Numbered from the stretch's first letter, positions 9,201 through 16,731 are shown. The stretch: DNA of 64,000 nt from Bacteroides sp. (GCA_014802015.1 JAAVDB010000005.1:17294-81293); one strand, 5' to 3'. The notes: generated by a model from the letters alone, not told the origin. A program made the numbers and translations.

Positions 9201-10227
9201 AAAGACGTGTGGAAATATTCAGCATAAGTGTGGTGGCTCCCGTGTGAGGCTGCGCAAAAGCTATGCCGAGAGCAAAGTTGCGCACATTCAGTCCCATACA
9301 TGCCGAGAATCCAGATAGGAAACTACGTTTGTATGTTGACATATCCGTGCGCGTACGATAATTATAGCCAAGACCAATATGGAAATTGTCAGAGGGACTG
9401 AAATCCGCTCCGAAAATCAGATGCCTGAACAAGTTGCTCATAAACTTGTCCTTGAGTTGCGGAGTGCTGTCTTCGGAGCCGTCTCCCGCATCATAATACG
9501 GGAGGTGCCATCGGGTCAGGTCATGTGCCGTAACCGACAACACCAATGGAATACTGCTCAGGCCCTTGCTCAGACCCAACCGTATATCTACGGGCATCCG
9601 CTCGTATCGGCGATCAAAACGCTTGATCTGACCGCCGAGATTGGCGATCATGGCCGAAAACGACAGATCCCGGTCAGGATCGTAGTAGTTGACACCAAGA
9701 TCCGTACCGAGAGCCATTGCCGAATAGGCATCATAGGTCGAATAGACATATTTGAGTGTAGCGCCTCCACGCCAACGATCAGTAATGTCATGAGCATACG
9801 TACCTGACAGAATCATATCCTTAGGGGAGAAATCGCCGGTGAGTACACCGTTGACATCGGCACCCTTGATAGATCCGTAGCCCATATATTGAACGCCTGC
9901 GGCCCATGCACCGTGATCACCCGCGCTATGGCCGAACTTAATGCCTGCAAAATTACTCTCGCCGACATATCGCATATAGTTGATACCTAACTGCATATCA
10001 ACCTCTGAACCGAGCAGACCGGGATTACGGTCAGCCGCATTGATGTCGTCGTCAATATTGGATATGTTCATTCCACCCAGGCCGTAGGCCAGAGTGGAGG
10101 ACGGTATGTCAAGAAAGGAATAGAAAGTGTTGCCTCCGCTCTGCGCGAACGCACCGACACTGCCGAATGTTAAAACACCCAGCAGAAGCGTCAATCCTCG
10201 AATGATATTTCCGGGACGTGGTATCAT
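9190..10227 (-). CDS. porQ: Type IX secretion system protein PorQ
   Basis: 345 residues with a signal peptide (LTLLLGVLTFGSVGAFA). The rest alternates strands with aromatic and glycine residues, ending in an aromatic residue (STRLYEF), as in outer-membrane beta barrels. The segment FLDIPSSTLAYGLGGMNIS and the length match PorQ, which in Bacteroidetes works with PorU, PorV and PorZ in the attachment complex that processes type IX secretion cargo and anchors it to the cell surface. The porQ-cmk neighbourhood also fits. A likely cargo protein with a gliding-motility C-terminal domain lies at 19327-20649. Confidence 0.85.
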   Translation of the reverse strand: MIPRPGNIIRGLTLLLGVLTFGSVGAFAQSGGNTFYSFLDIPSSTLAYGLGGMNISNIDDDINAADRNPGLLGSEVDMQLGINYMRYVGESNFAGIKFGHSAGDHGAWAAGVQYMGYGSIKGADVNGVLTGDFSPKDMILSGTYAHDITDRWRGGATLKYVYSTYDAYSAMALGTDLGVNYYDPDRDLSFSAMIANLGGQIKRFDRRYERMPVDIRLGLSKGLSSIPLVLSVTAHDLTRWHLPYYDAGDGSEDSTPQLKDKFMSNLFRHLIFGADFSPSDNFHIGLGYNYRTRTDMSTYKRSFLSGFSACMGLNVRNFALGIAFAQPHTGATTLMLNISTRLYEF

Positions 10228-10265
10228 ACCATATAAACGCTCCTGAGGGTGCTTTATTATGTGGA

Positions 10266-11039
10266 CTATTTAATATGTTCGCGTGCCTGTGCGAGATATT
10301 CTGACATGGCTTTCGAATCACGACGCTTGACGATGTCAAGCAACTCGGTGAGTTTGCCGAGAATACCTTCGAGCTGTGACGGTGTGTGCGGATTGAAAAG
10401 TATCTCGCTCACAAGATATTCGTCTTCGCTCATCAGGCCTTCCGCTATCTGCATGTGACGCTTGAATGTCGTGCCCGGTGCCTCCTGATGTTTCATTACC
10501 GAAGCAAATGCGAGCGTTGCGGCAAACGGGATAGAGAGTGAGTAAGCGATCGTCTCGTCATGCTGCTCGAACGTGTATTCGACTATATTCAGCTTGAGAC
10601 GTGAATACAGGTCACGGAAGAATACTTTGCCGAGATGGTCACCCTCGGATATGATAATCGCATTCTCGTTACTGAGATTGGTCAGTGAGGCGAATGTCGG
10701 ACCAAACATCGGGTGCGTGCTGACATAGGGATGTCCGCATTCGGCATAAAACTCAGGCAAACCGGTCTTGACCGATGCGATGTCACTGATAATACAATTC
10801 TTGGGGAGATGCGGCAGTACCTGTCTGAAAGCGTCGATAGTGTATTTGACAGTCGATGCGTTTATCACGAGGTCGGGACTGAAAGCATCAATCTCATCAA
10901 GTGATGAAAACCGTTGGGCGTTGAATGTGAACCGCAGACGATGCGGGTCGGGATCATAGACTGCGACCTCATGCTCAAAGGAAAGGAGATCGCAAAAGAA
11001 CGATCCCATCTTTCCTGCTCCGAGAATAAGAATCTTCAT
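10266..11039 (-). CDS. tyrA: Prephenate dehydrogenase
   Basis: 257 residues from the ATG at 11039. A longer frame starting at 11126 is rejected because it overlaps the DAHP synthase gene by 77 bases and adds 29 residues before the Rossmann fold that starts at MKILILGAGKMG. The enzyme oxidatively decarboxylates prephenate to 4-hydroxyphenylpyruvate for tyrosine. The NAD-binding glycine motif is at residues 7-12, and HPMFGPTF is the conserved prephenate-site histidine segment. It is the tyrosine arm of the operon headed by the Phe/Tyr leader. Confidence 0.93.
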   Translation of the reverse strand: MKILILGAGKMGSFFCDLLSFEHEVAVYDPDPHRLRFTFNAQRFSSLDEIDAFSPDLVINASTVKYTIDAFRQVLPHLPKNCIISDIASVKTGLPEFYAECGHPYVSTHPMFGPTFASLTNLSNENAIIISEGDHLGKVFFRDLYSRLKLNIVEYTFEQHDETIAYSLSIPFAATLAFASVMKHQEAPGTTFKRHMQIAEGLMSEDEYLVSEILFNPHTPSQLEGILGKLTELLDIVKRRDSKAMSEYLAQAREHIK

Positions 11040-11049
11040 AATTACAAAC

Positions 11050-12117
11050 TTACTTATTAAGTTCGACCTGGATGCGCACAGACTCCTCGTGTATCGCAGA
11101 CAGAACCGAGCGCATGAAATCTTCACTCATACCCATAGCCTTACCTGCAAGAATACGGGTGGTCATAATGTCATTATAACGACCGGCCTGAACGACGGGC
11201 ATATTATGTTCTTTCTTATACGCACCTATCTCGCGCGAGATATTCATTCGCTTGCCGAGAATCTCCACAAGTTCGTTGTCAAGCTGGTCGATCTGTCGAC
11301 GCAGGTGTATGAGGTTCTCGGTCGGCACGGGGGCATCGCGGAAGACGAGGTTGTCAAGAATCACACCGAGCACCTCGGGAGTGATCTGCTGGTTGCGGTC
11401 GCTCCACGCGCAGTCAGGATCGCAATGGCTCTCGATGATAAGTCCGTCAAAGCCCATGTCGAGCGCCTGCTGCGAGAGTGACGCGATGAGTTCGCGCTTA
11501 CCGCCGATATGACTCGGGTCACAGATGATGGGAATCTGCGGGAATCGTACTCGCAGATCCAGAGGTATACGCCACTGGGGATTGTTACGATAGATCTGAG
11601 GACCGTAAGTCGAGAATCCGCGGTGGATAACACCGAGACGATGGATGCCGGCATTGTAGAGGCGTTCGAGTGCGCCGATCCACAGCTCCAGGTCAGGATT
11701 AACAGGGTTCTTGACAAGTACAGGTATGTCCTTGCCACTCTCGCGCAACACATCGGCGATCTCCTGCATTGCAAAAGGGTTGGCTGAAGTACGGGCTCCG
11801 ATCCAAAGCAGGTCGATACCGTATTCAAGCGCGGCCTCAACATGTCCGCGGTTGGCGACCTCGGTAGCGACCTTCATTCCGGTCTCTTCCTTAACCTTGT
11901 TGAGCCATGCGAGTCCGGGGACGCCTACCCCTTCAAAACCTCCGGGCTTGGTACGAGGTTTCCAGATGCCTGCGCGAAATACCTTGACACCGGCTCGGGC
12001 GAGACCGCGGGCCGTGGTGAGAACCTGTTCCTCGGTCTCCGCGCTACATGGGCCGGAGATAATCAAGGGACGGCCGAGTTCATTACCGTCTATTGCGAGT
12101 GGGAGTATATTATCCAT
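11050..12117 (-). CDS. Bifunctional 3-deoxy-7-phosphoheptulonate synthase / chorismate mutase
   Basis: 355 residues. Domain one (about 1-255) is a DAHP synthase of the AroF/KdsA-like class (GPCSAETEEQV, FRAGIWKPRTKPGGFEG, CDPSHIGG), joining PEP and erythrose 4-phosphate. Domain two (about 265-350) is an AroQ-type chorismate mutase (LRRQIDQLDNELVEILGKRM, EIGAYKKEHNMPV). The first committed step and the first branch step to Phe and Tyr are thus on one chain. In related enzymes the mutase domain binds chorismate or prephenate and feeds back on the synthase. The neighbouring pheA lacks its own mutase domain, consistent with this fusion. Confidence 0.95.
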   Translation of the reverse strand: MDNILPLAIDGNELGRPLIISGPCSAETEEQVLTTARGLARAGVKVFRAGIWKPRTKPGGFEGVGVPGLAWLNKVKEETGMKVATEVANRGHVEAALEYGIDLLWIGARTSANPFAMQEIADVLRESGKDIPVLVKNPVNPDLELWIGALERLYNAGIHRLGVIHRGFSTYGPQIYRNNPQWRIPLDLRVRFPQIPIICDPSHIGGKRELIASLSQQALDMGFDGLIIESHCDPDCAWSDRNQQITPEVLGVILDNLVFRDAPVPTENLIHLRRQIDQLDNELVEILGKRMNISREIGAYKKEHNMPVVQAGRYNDIMTTRILAGKAMGMSEDFMRSVLSAIHEESVRIQVELNK

Positions 12118-12157
12118 ATATGTATTAGTTTTATTTGCTTTAATATATAATGTATTT

Positions 12158-13327
12158 TTATGCTTTCTTGTTTACGTTGCGTATACGTTGGAGGGCCTCG
12201 GTGAGTTTATCCTCAGGTGCACAAAGCGATATGCGTATGTATCTGTCTCCGTTGTGGCCGAATATGAAACCGGGAGTCACGAACACACGTGCTTCGGCCA
12301 GAATGCGGTCGGCAAGCTGCTCGGATGACACAGAGGGATCGTCAATGCGCCCCCATAGGAACAGACCTGACTGTGAAGGATCAAACGTGCATCCGAGTTC
12401 AGTCATAATCTCTTCGGCTATGGCACGACGCGAGGCGTAGGCCTTATTTAACGCATCATGCCATTCGGGCCCCTCCTCAAGTGCCCGCGCCGCGGCGAGC
12501 ATGAGTGGCTTGAACTGACCTGAGTCGATATTGCTCTTGATGCGCAACATCCACGAGAGGAATGTAGGATTGCTCACCGCTACACCCACACGCCAACCGG
12601 GCATATTATGACTCTTGCTGAGTGAATTGAGTTCTATAGCGATGTCCATCGCTCCGGGCACCGACATAATACTCATTGGCTCGGGATTGAGTATGAATGA
12701 GTATGGATTGTCATGTACGATTACGATGCCGTGACGACGACCGAAATCAATAGCTTTCTCAAACGTCTCGCGGCGAGCCTTGGCTCCTGTCGGCATGTGG
12801 GGATAGTTCATCCACATGAGCTTTACGCCATTGAGGTCAAGACGCTCCAGCGCTTCAAAATCAGGCTGCCAGCCATTTTCCTCCACGAGATCGTAAGTGA
12901 TCACCTCCGCACCGGCCATACGGCTGATCGACGTGTAGGTGGGATAACCGGGATCGGGAATCAGAACCTTGTCACCGGGGTTGACGAACGCGAGCGTGAT
13001 ATGCGTCACACCCTCCTTCGATCCGATGAGCGGGAGCACCTCGGTGTCAGGATTAAGGTCTACGCCATACCATTTCTTATACCATCGTGCAAACGCCTGA
13101 CGCAACTCGGGAATACCGACGTATGACTGGTAACCGTGATTGGCCGGATCGTGAACAGCCTCGGCCATCGTATCCATTACCGATGCCGGAGGCGGCAGGT
13201 CCGGACCTCCGATGCCGAGTGATATTATATCTACACCCTGAGCACGCAGGGCTGCGATCTCCTTGAGTTTGGTCGAGAAGTAATACTCCTTGATCTGCTG
13301 TACTCGCTGTGAGGGTTGAATATTCAT
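12158..13327 (-). CDS. Class I/II PLP aminotransferase, probably aromatic/aspartate type
   Basis: 389 residues. Fold-type I aminotransferase with the PLP lysine at Lys238 in NSLSKSHNMPGWR, the conserved Asn/Pro/Tyr around VIVHDNPYS and the C-terminal RISLCAPEDKL arginine. The overall sequence resembles the LL-diaminopimelate/aspartate aminotransferase group. Its position between prephenate dehydratase and DAHP synthase suggests it makes Phe and Tyr from phenylpyruvate and 4-hydroxyphenylpyruvate; that role is inferred from context. It lies 20 bases after pheA and 40 before the DAHP synthase gene. Confidence 0.9.
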   Translation of the reverse strand: MNIQPSQRVQQIKEYYFSTKLKEIAALRAQGVDIISLGIGGPDLPPPASVMDTMAEAVHDPANHGYQSYVGIPELRQAFARWYKKWYGVDLNPDTEVLPLIGSKEGVTHITLAFVNPGDKVLIPDPGYPTYTSISRMAGAEVITYDLVEENGWQPDFEALERLDLNGVKLMWMNYPHMPTGAKARRETFEKAIDFGRRHGIVIVHDNPYSFILNPEPMSIMSVPGAMDIAIELNSLSKSHNMPGWRVGVAVSNPTFLSWMLRIKSNIDSGQFKPLMLAAARALEEGPEWHDALNKAYASRRAIAEEIMTELGCTFDPSQSGLFLWGRIDDPSVSSEQLADRILAEARVFVTPGFIFGHNGDRYIRISLCAPEDKLTEALQRIRNVNKKA

Positions 13328-13347
13328 ATAATTGTGTAATTAATATA

Positions 13348-14193
13348 TTAATGTGTTATTTTGGCCTCGGTGTATTCTCCGAGAATACTTAGGTCACGGA
13401 TGAGCGGACGCACCGCATCAATGGCCTGATGAAACCGCAGAAGGCTGTCAAACGTGAGATCGACATAAAATCTATACTCCCACTCGCGGCCGACTATCGG
13501 CGTAGACTGTATCTTTGAAAGATTAACATCGTAGAACGACAAAATGGTCAGAACTTTTGAAAGAGCACCGTGCGTATGCGGGAGCGTGAACACAATCGAA
13601 GCCTTGTCAATATCCTTCTCCTTGGGTCCTATCTCAGCTGCTACAAGCGGATCGGCTACGATGAGGAAACGGGTGAAGTTGCGCTTGTTCGTCTCTATGC
13701 CACGTTCAAGAACGTGCAGTCCATATAGTTCGGCGGCATATTCTCCGCACACGGCAGCATGCCCGGAGAGTCCGTCGCGTGCTATCTCCTCGGCACTGCC
13801 TGCGGTATCAAACCTCTCCACAACCTTCATATTAGGATGGCGGCGCAGATACTGTTCGCATTGCATTAGGGCCATCGGATGAGAATTGACCTCGGTGAGC
13901 GAATCGATCGTCTGACCAGGTAGAGCACATAACACGTGCGATATGCGCAACTTCAGCTCTCCGATGATACGCAGATTGCTCTGACGCAACAGTTCATGGT
14001 TCTGCAGAAGCGGACCGGCGATAGTATTCTCGACGGCGACAATGCCTAATAACGAAGCGTCCGAAGCAAGAGTGTCGAACATAGCGGGAAATGACTCACA
14101 CGGAATGGTCTCGACCTCTTCTCCTTCAAAATACAGATGTGCCGCCGCATCATGGAAGCACCCTGCTACGCCTTGTATCGTTATCTTTTTCAT
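13348..14193 (-). CDS. pheA: Prephenate dehydratase
   Basis: 281 residues. It converts prephenate to phenylpyruvate. The catalytic domain spans about residues 1-180 (GVAGCFHDAAAHLYF, GIVAVENTIAGPLL, and the conserved Thr-Arg-Phe in NFTRFLIVA). An ACT domain for Phe feedback follows at about 198-275 (HTHGALSKVLTILSFYDVNLSKIQS). There is no chorismate mutase domain. It is the first gene of the aromatic operon; its ATG follows 10 bases after a leader terminator, so read-through of that terminator is needed for expression. Confidence 0.95.
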   Translation of the reverse strand: MKKITIQGVAGCFHDAAAHLYFEGEEVETIPCESFPAMFDTLASDASLLGIVAVENTIAGPLLQNHELLRQSNLRIIGELKLRISHVLCALPGQTIDSLTEVNSHPMALMQCEQYLRRHPNMKVVERFDTAGSAEEIARDGLSGHAAVCGEYAAELYGLHVLERGIETNKRNFTRFLIVADPLVAAEIGPKEKDIDKASIVFTLPHTHGALSKVLTILSFYDVNLSKIQSTPIVGREWEYRFYVDLTFDSLLRFHQAIDAVRPLIRDLSILGEYTEAKITH

Positions 14194-14203
14194 TGTTGTT
14201 AAT

Positions 14204-14239
14204 AAAAAAAATGTCCCGCGTCCTGAATGAGGAGCGGGA
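14204..14239 (-). terminator. Leader terminator of the aromatic operon (attenuator)
   Basis: On the minus strand a GC-rich stem (TCCCGCTCCT with AGGA-C-GCGGGA, loop CATTC) is followed by CA and a run of eight T, ending 10 bases before the pheA start. A terminator inside the 5' leader of a biosynthetic operon points to attenuation. Its 5' arm can instead pair with AGCGGGA at 14297-14303, just after the leader-peptide stop. Confidence 0.88.
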
Positions 14240-14296
14240 TTTATGTATCATTGTATATTTGACTTATCTGAATAAAGTTGGATTACACACGCAACG

Positions 14297-14303
14297 TCCC
14301 GCT
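14297..14303 (-). promoter_or_regulatory. Antiterminator arm
   Basis: The minus-strand 7-mer AGCGGGA begins two bases after the leader-peptide stop codon. It is complementary to TCCCGCT (14233-14239), the 5' arm of the leader terminator. A ribosome that finishes the leader would cover this site and let the terminator form; a ribosome stalled earlier on Phe or Tyr codons would leave it free to pair and prevent termination. The pairing is seen, the mechanism is inferred. Confidence 0.75.
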
Positions 14304-14305
14304 TT

Positions 14306-14365
14306 TTATTTTTCTGCAAAATAAAAGTAATAAAAATAGGAGTATGCGTAAAATCGGGTATTCAT
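14306..14365 (-). CDS. Phe/Tyr-rich leader peptide of the aromatic amino acid operon
   Basis: A 19-codon frame, MNTRFYAYSYFYYFYFAEK, with ATG at 14365 and TAA ending at 14306. It has six Tyr and four Phe codons, ten of them among 12 consecutive codons. It lies about 25-30 bases after the predicted transcription start and before a terminator/antiterminator pair. It resembles in logic the PheL leader of enteric bacteria, but senses both Phe and Tyr, matching an operon that holds pheA, tyrA and the shared DAHP synthase-mutase. No strong Shine-Dalgarno is visible, which is common in Bacteroidetes. Confidence 0.85.
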   Translation of the reverse strand: MNTRFYAYSYFYYFYFAEK

Positions 14366-14398
14366 TGATTGATGATGTATTTACTTTCAAATACTCTG

Positions 14399-14430
14399 CA
14401 AAGATACACAAATTTCTACAATCTACAAAA
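14399..14430 (-). promoter_or_regulatory. Promoter of the aromatic amino acid operon
   Basis: On the minus strand, a TTTTG element (14426-14430) is followed after 19 nt by TATCTTTG (14399-14406). These match the Bacteroidetes -33 TTTG and -7 TAnnTTTG consensus. Transcription should begin about 5-10 bases further on, 25-30 bases before the leader-peptide ATG. Confidence 0.85.
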
Positions 14431-14511
14431 TTTAATTGTGAATAATTAACTTTTTATAACCCAAAGTTCGTTCATGAAAGAGGCAGACTCGGATTAGAAT
14501 GTTTCCTACAT

Positions 14512-14550
14512 AAAAAAGCAGGCAACTAAACTATACATAGTCACCTGCTT
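14512..14550 (-). terminator. Intrinsic terminator of the small secreted-protein cluster
   Basis: On the minus strand AAGCAGG and CCTGCTT form a stem with an inner ACT/AGT extension, followed by a run of six T. It lies 30 bases after the stop of the 110-residue protein and ends the minus-strand cluster 14580-16243. It also separates that cluster from the aromatic operon promoter. Confidence 0.85.
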
Positions 14551-14579
14551 GAATATTATATGTGATAAACAGCGTAAAC

Positions 14580-14912
14580 TTATGCTGGCAGATACCACAG
14601 CACACCAGCCCTCATAAATTTGTATTTAAAGTCTGAACGACCTGATGGAGCGGTGCGAATGGGAGCAGAAAATGTTTCGTTCGTTGTGCCGTATACCCAT
14701 ATTACACCGTTATCATCATAAGCAAATAAAAATATATCCTGTTCTCCGTTACGAGGATTGTCTGGGTTTGTCAAACACACTGCTCGATGAGTCGGTGCTG
14801 AAGGGATTGCTGATAGCGAACTTGCAGCTGGCAAATTTGATGCAGCGTGTGAGGCTATACCGATTGCTGTTGTCCCTGATAATAGGGCAATGATTAAAAA
14901 AATCTTTTTCAT
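14580..14912 (-). CDS. Small exported protein of unknown function
   Basis: 110 residues. A signal peptide is clear (KKIFLIIALLSGTTAIGIASHA). The mature part has a Ser/Pro/Ala-rich start, one cysteine, and several aromatic residues (IFLFAYDDNGVIWVYG, VLWYLPA at the C-terminus), suggesting a small beta-rich fold. It starts 21 bases after the 121-residue protein and is the last gene of its cluster. Codon use is AT-richer than in neighbouring housekeeping genes. No family recognised. Confidence 0.65.
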   Translation of the reverse strand: MKKIFLIIALLSGTTAIGIASHAASNLPAASSLSAIPSAPTHRAVCLTNPDNPRNGEQDIFLFAYDDNGVIWVYGTTNETFSAPIRTAPSGRSDFKYKFMRAGVLWYLPA

Positions 14913-14933
14913 AATTGGTTAATTTAAATTTGA

Positions 14934-15299
14934 TTAAAGACATTTTGTGCCTGAAATAGAAGTGACTGTTACACTTTTGGGTGTCTGCTGATTGACTTTG
15001 GCTTCAATTGGAATTTTCAACTCAGTCGATCCCGGATTTGCCAATATTTTTCCAGTATACGACCTTGATATATTTCTACTGTACACGACTTCCACTGTTA
15101 CAGTCACATTTGCCTTGATATTGTCACTGTCATTCGACAAGATCACAACAGCATTACCATCAGATAAATAACAGCTAAAAACTTCAACACTACTGTTGTC
15201 TACATCTACCTTGCATATTTGGGCATTCACTACCCCCTGTGAGCTGGCAATCGCCGATAGCCCCAGAAGGACTATCAAATTAAATAGAATTTTGTTCAT
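14934..15299 (-). CDS. Small exported beta-rich protein of unknown function
   Basis: 121 residues with a signal peptide (FNLIVLLGLSAIASSQGVVNA). The mature part alternates Val, Thr, Ser and Asn in short strands (ANVTVTVEVVYSR, ELKIPIEAK) like an immunoglobulin or fibronectin-type sandwich, with three cysteines, one near the very C-terminus (GTKCL). No known family recognised. It lies 56 bases after the 76-residue gene. Confidence 0.65.
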   Translation of the reverse strand: MNKILFNLIVLLGLSAIASSQGVVNAQICKVDVDNSSVEVFSCYLSDGNAVVILSNDSDNIKANVTVTVEVVYSRNISRSYTGKILANPGSTELKIPIEAKVNQQTPKSVTVTSISGTKCL

Positions 15300-15355
15300 T
15301 TAGATGTTAATAACTTTAATTAAATAACTGTTTTAAACAAAAGCAAATAGCATAT

Positions 15356-15586
15356 TTAATATGCATTTGCCACCATAGGTTGCTCTGTCGCGATACTGTC
15401 AAGTTCAATAACCTCGACTTCATTAGTTGCATCGCTCAGAGATTTACCATAATTCCATCCTTCTACGAAGTCATCAACGTGATTATACACATCTTTTGAT
15501 GAGGAAGAAGCTAATGCAACTGCCGCAAATAGGACAAGCGCTAAACATTGTCCAAGCACAGAGATTTTGATTCTGAATTTTTCCAT
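15356..15586 (-). CDS. Small exported or membrane-anchored peptide
   Basis: 76 residues. Residues 8-27 form one hydrophobic segment (VLGQCLALVLFAAVALASSS), followed by an acidic tail with DDFVEGWNYGKSL. It overlaps the end of the VanZ-like gene by 46 bases in another frame, so the two are probably translated together. The tail motif is reminiscent of short acidic Bacteroidales peptides near small membrane proteins, but I cannot name a family. Confidence 0.6.
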   Translation of the reverse strand: MEKFRIKISVLGQCLALVLFAAVALASSSSKDVYNHVDDFVEGWNYGKSLSDATNEVEVIELDSIATEQPMVANAY

Positions 15587-15954
15587 TTTAATAAGAATAT
15601 AATTATTAGAAATAAATACACTGTCATATCAATAATATCAAATGTCCCCGGTATAATACCGGTAGACTGCCCGACTTCCATTGCTACAGGCATAATGATC
15701 GCAATAATCTTTAGGAGCCTGTTTCTTATATTTGATGAATATATCAGTAGCGCAGTACACCATAAAGCATCCGGAACCTGATATTTAAGTATATTATACA
15801 GCACGTTGTCGGGAAGCGAGATTAAAGGCAACGGTATTGTATGCTTCGGAACGATAGGTGACGTAAAAACGACCGGCTCTCTAAACAATACATATATTAC
15901 CGCTCCCAATGCCAGAACTGCTCCGGCAATATAGCTGTGTCGGGATATATTCAT
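15541..15954 (-). CDS. VanZ-like membrane protein
   Basis: 137 residues with about four membrane segments. The C-terminal half has the VanZ-like pattern: PDALWCTALLIY, then MEVGQSTG, then GTFDIIDMTVYLF. VanZ in enterococci gives low-level teicoplanin resistance, but most family members have no known role. It sits between a small Xre regulator and the secreted small proteins. A partly palindromic sequence, TTAGAA-7 nt-TTCTAA, at 15964-15982 lies just upstream of its start. Confidence 0.75.
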   Translation of the reverse strand: MNISRHSYIAGAVLALGAVIYVLFREPVVFTSPIVPKHTIPLPLISLPDNVLYNILKYQVPDALWCTALLIYSSNIRNRLLKIIAIIMPVAMEVGQSTGIIPGTFDIIDMTVYLFLIIIFLLKWKNSESKSLCLDNV

Positions 15955-15963
15955 GGCACGAAA

Positions 15964-15982
15964 TTAGAAATGATAATTCTAA
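15964..15982. promoter_or_regulatory. Possible operator before the VanZ-like gene
   Basis: A 19-bp partial palindrome, TTAGAA and TTCTAA around a 7-nt centre, 10 bases upstream of the VanZ-like start codon. The preceding gene encodes a small Xre-type DNA-binding protein, which commonly binds such sites. The link is only by position. Confidence 0.3.
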
Positions 15983-16030
15983 ATATATGCACGACTGGCG
16001 TAAACAGAATTTACGGATGCGTATAAATAT

Positions 16031-16243
16031 TTAACGTTCTTCGGTATACTCATCCGAATAATACTGAAAAAAATCTACGTTAAGAGCACGGGAAATCTGC
16101 ATCAGCAGATCTGTATTGATGGATTGCTGACGAAAAATATAGTACACATTGGGGCGCTCGCAATTGATCTTACGAGCGAGCCAAGCAGGCGTCCGTTCCT
16201 GTCTGTCAAGTTCTTCCTTGATCAGCTTCCCTATATGTGGCAT
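16031..16243 (-). CDS. Small Xre-type helix-turn-helix regulator
   Basis: 70 residues, almost entirely one Xre/Cro helix-turn-helix (IGKLIKEELDRQ, TPAWLARKINCERPNVYYIF, LLMQISRALNVDFFQYY). It should bind DNA as a dimer. It is the first gene of the minus-strand cluster with the VanZ-like and small exported proteins, so it may control it. No sensor domain is attached. Confidence 0.85.
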   Translation of the reverse strand: MPHIGKLIKEELDRQERTPAWLARKINCERPNVYYIFRQQSINTDLLMQISRALNVDFFQYYSDEYTEER

Positions 16244-16731
16244 TTAGTGAGTATCAGATTCAGACTCCGCATAGAATCTTAATATTAGGTTTTGCCAAAA
16301 CAAAAGGCGCGGAGTTCGTTTTGCTTTCCACCTCTTTTGATTCTACGTATCGCCAAACACGCTGCCGAAAGATTGCGGAAGAACATAACTACCCCACGCC
16401 GCTATCGCCTATGATTGGCATCTGCACCGTGGAGTCAGTGCGTGCTACATATACGAACACGACATTAGGGCATTCTTCGCAGGGTATCTTCGGCTTATTC
16501 TTTTATTTTGGCGATTTCAGAATCAAAGAACCGAGCAAAATGCCTTTTGTAAATATATACAAAGCTTTAATCAGCCTCCGCCGATCGGGAAAATTCCCTT
16601 GCTTTTGTACGGGTAAAATTACGTATTCTTTATGAATTATCAAAAAAAATCGGCTGCATGATATTTTTATTTGGAGAATGGATAACCGGAATAAATTTCA
16701 TACCTTTGTGTATTATCTGTTTCTACATTAC
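16244..16731. other. 488-bp stretch without a supported gene
   Basis: This gap separates the Xre gene (-) from the GH115 gene (+). A plus-strand frame at 16237-16635 (132 codons) and a minus-strand frame broken by two stops both look protein-like over the same bases, and neither has a recognisable domain or a good ribosome site. The plus frame also overlaps the Xre start. The sequence may be a decayed gene, a repeated intergenic element or a structured RNA. A TACCTTTG -7-like element at 16701-16708 near the end probably serves the GH115 gene. Confidence 0.4.
16701..16708 (+). promoter_or_regulatory. Predicted -7 element of the GH115 gene
   Basis: TACCTTTG matches TAnnTTTG. A TTTG lies at 16670-16673, but the 27-nt gap is longer than usual. 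The element lies downstream of the first in-frame ATG (16678) and upstream of the ATG at 16732, which argues for the latter start. Confidence 0.5.

Noticed and set aside
11040..11126. N-terminal extension of tyrA
   Set aside because: Adds 29 residues ahead of the Rossmann fold and overlaps the DAHP synthase gene; ATG at 11039 is preferred.
16237..16635. 132-codon plus-strand frame as a gene
   Set aside because: No domain, start inside the Xre gene and no ribosome site; kept only as an unexplained stretch.
16678..16731. Earlier ATG for the GH115 gene
   Set aside because: It lies upstream of the likely -7 element and would disrupt the signal peptide.
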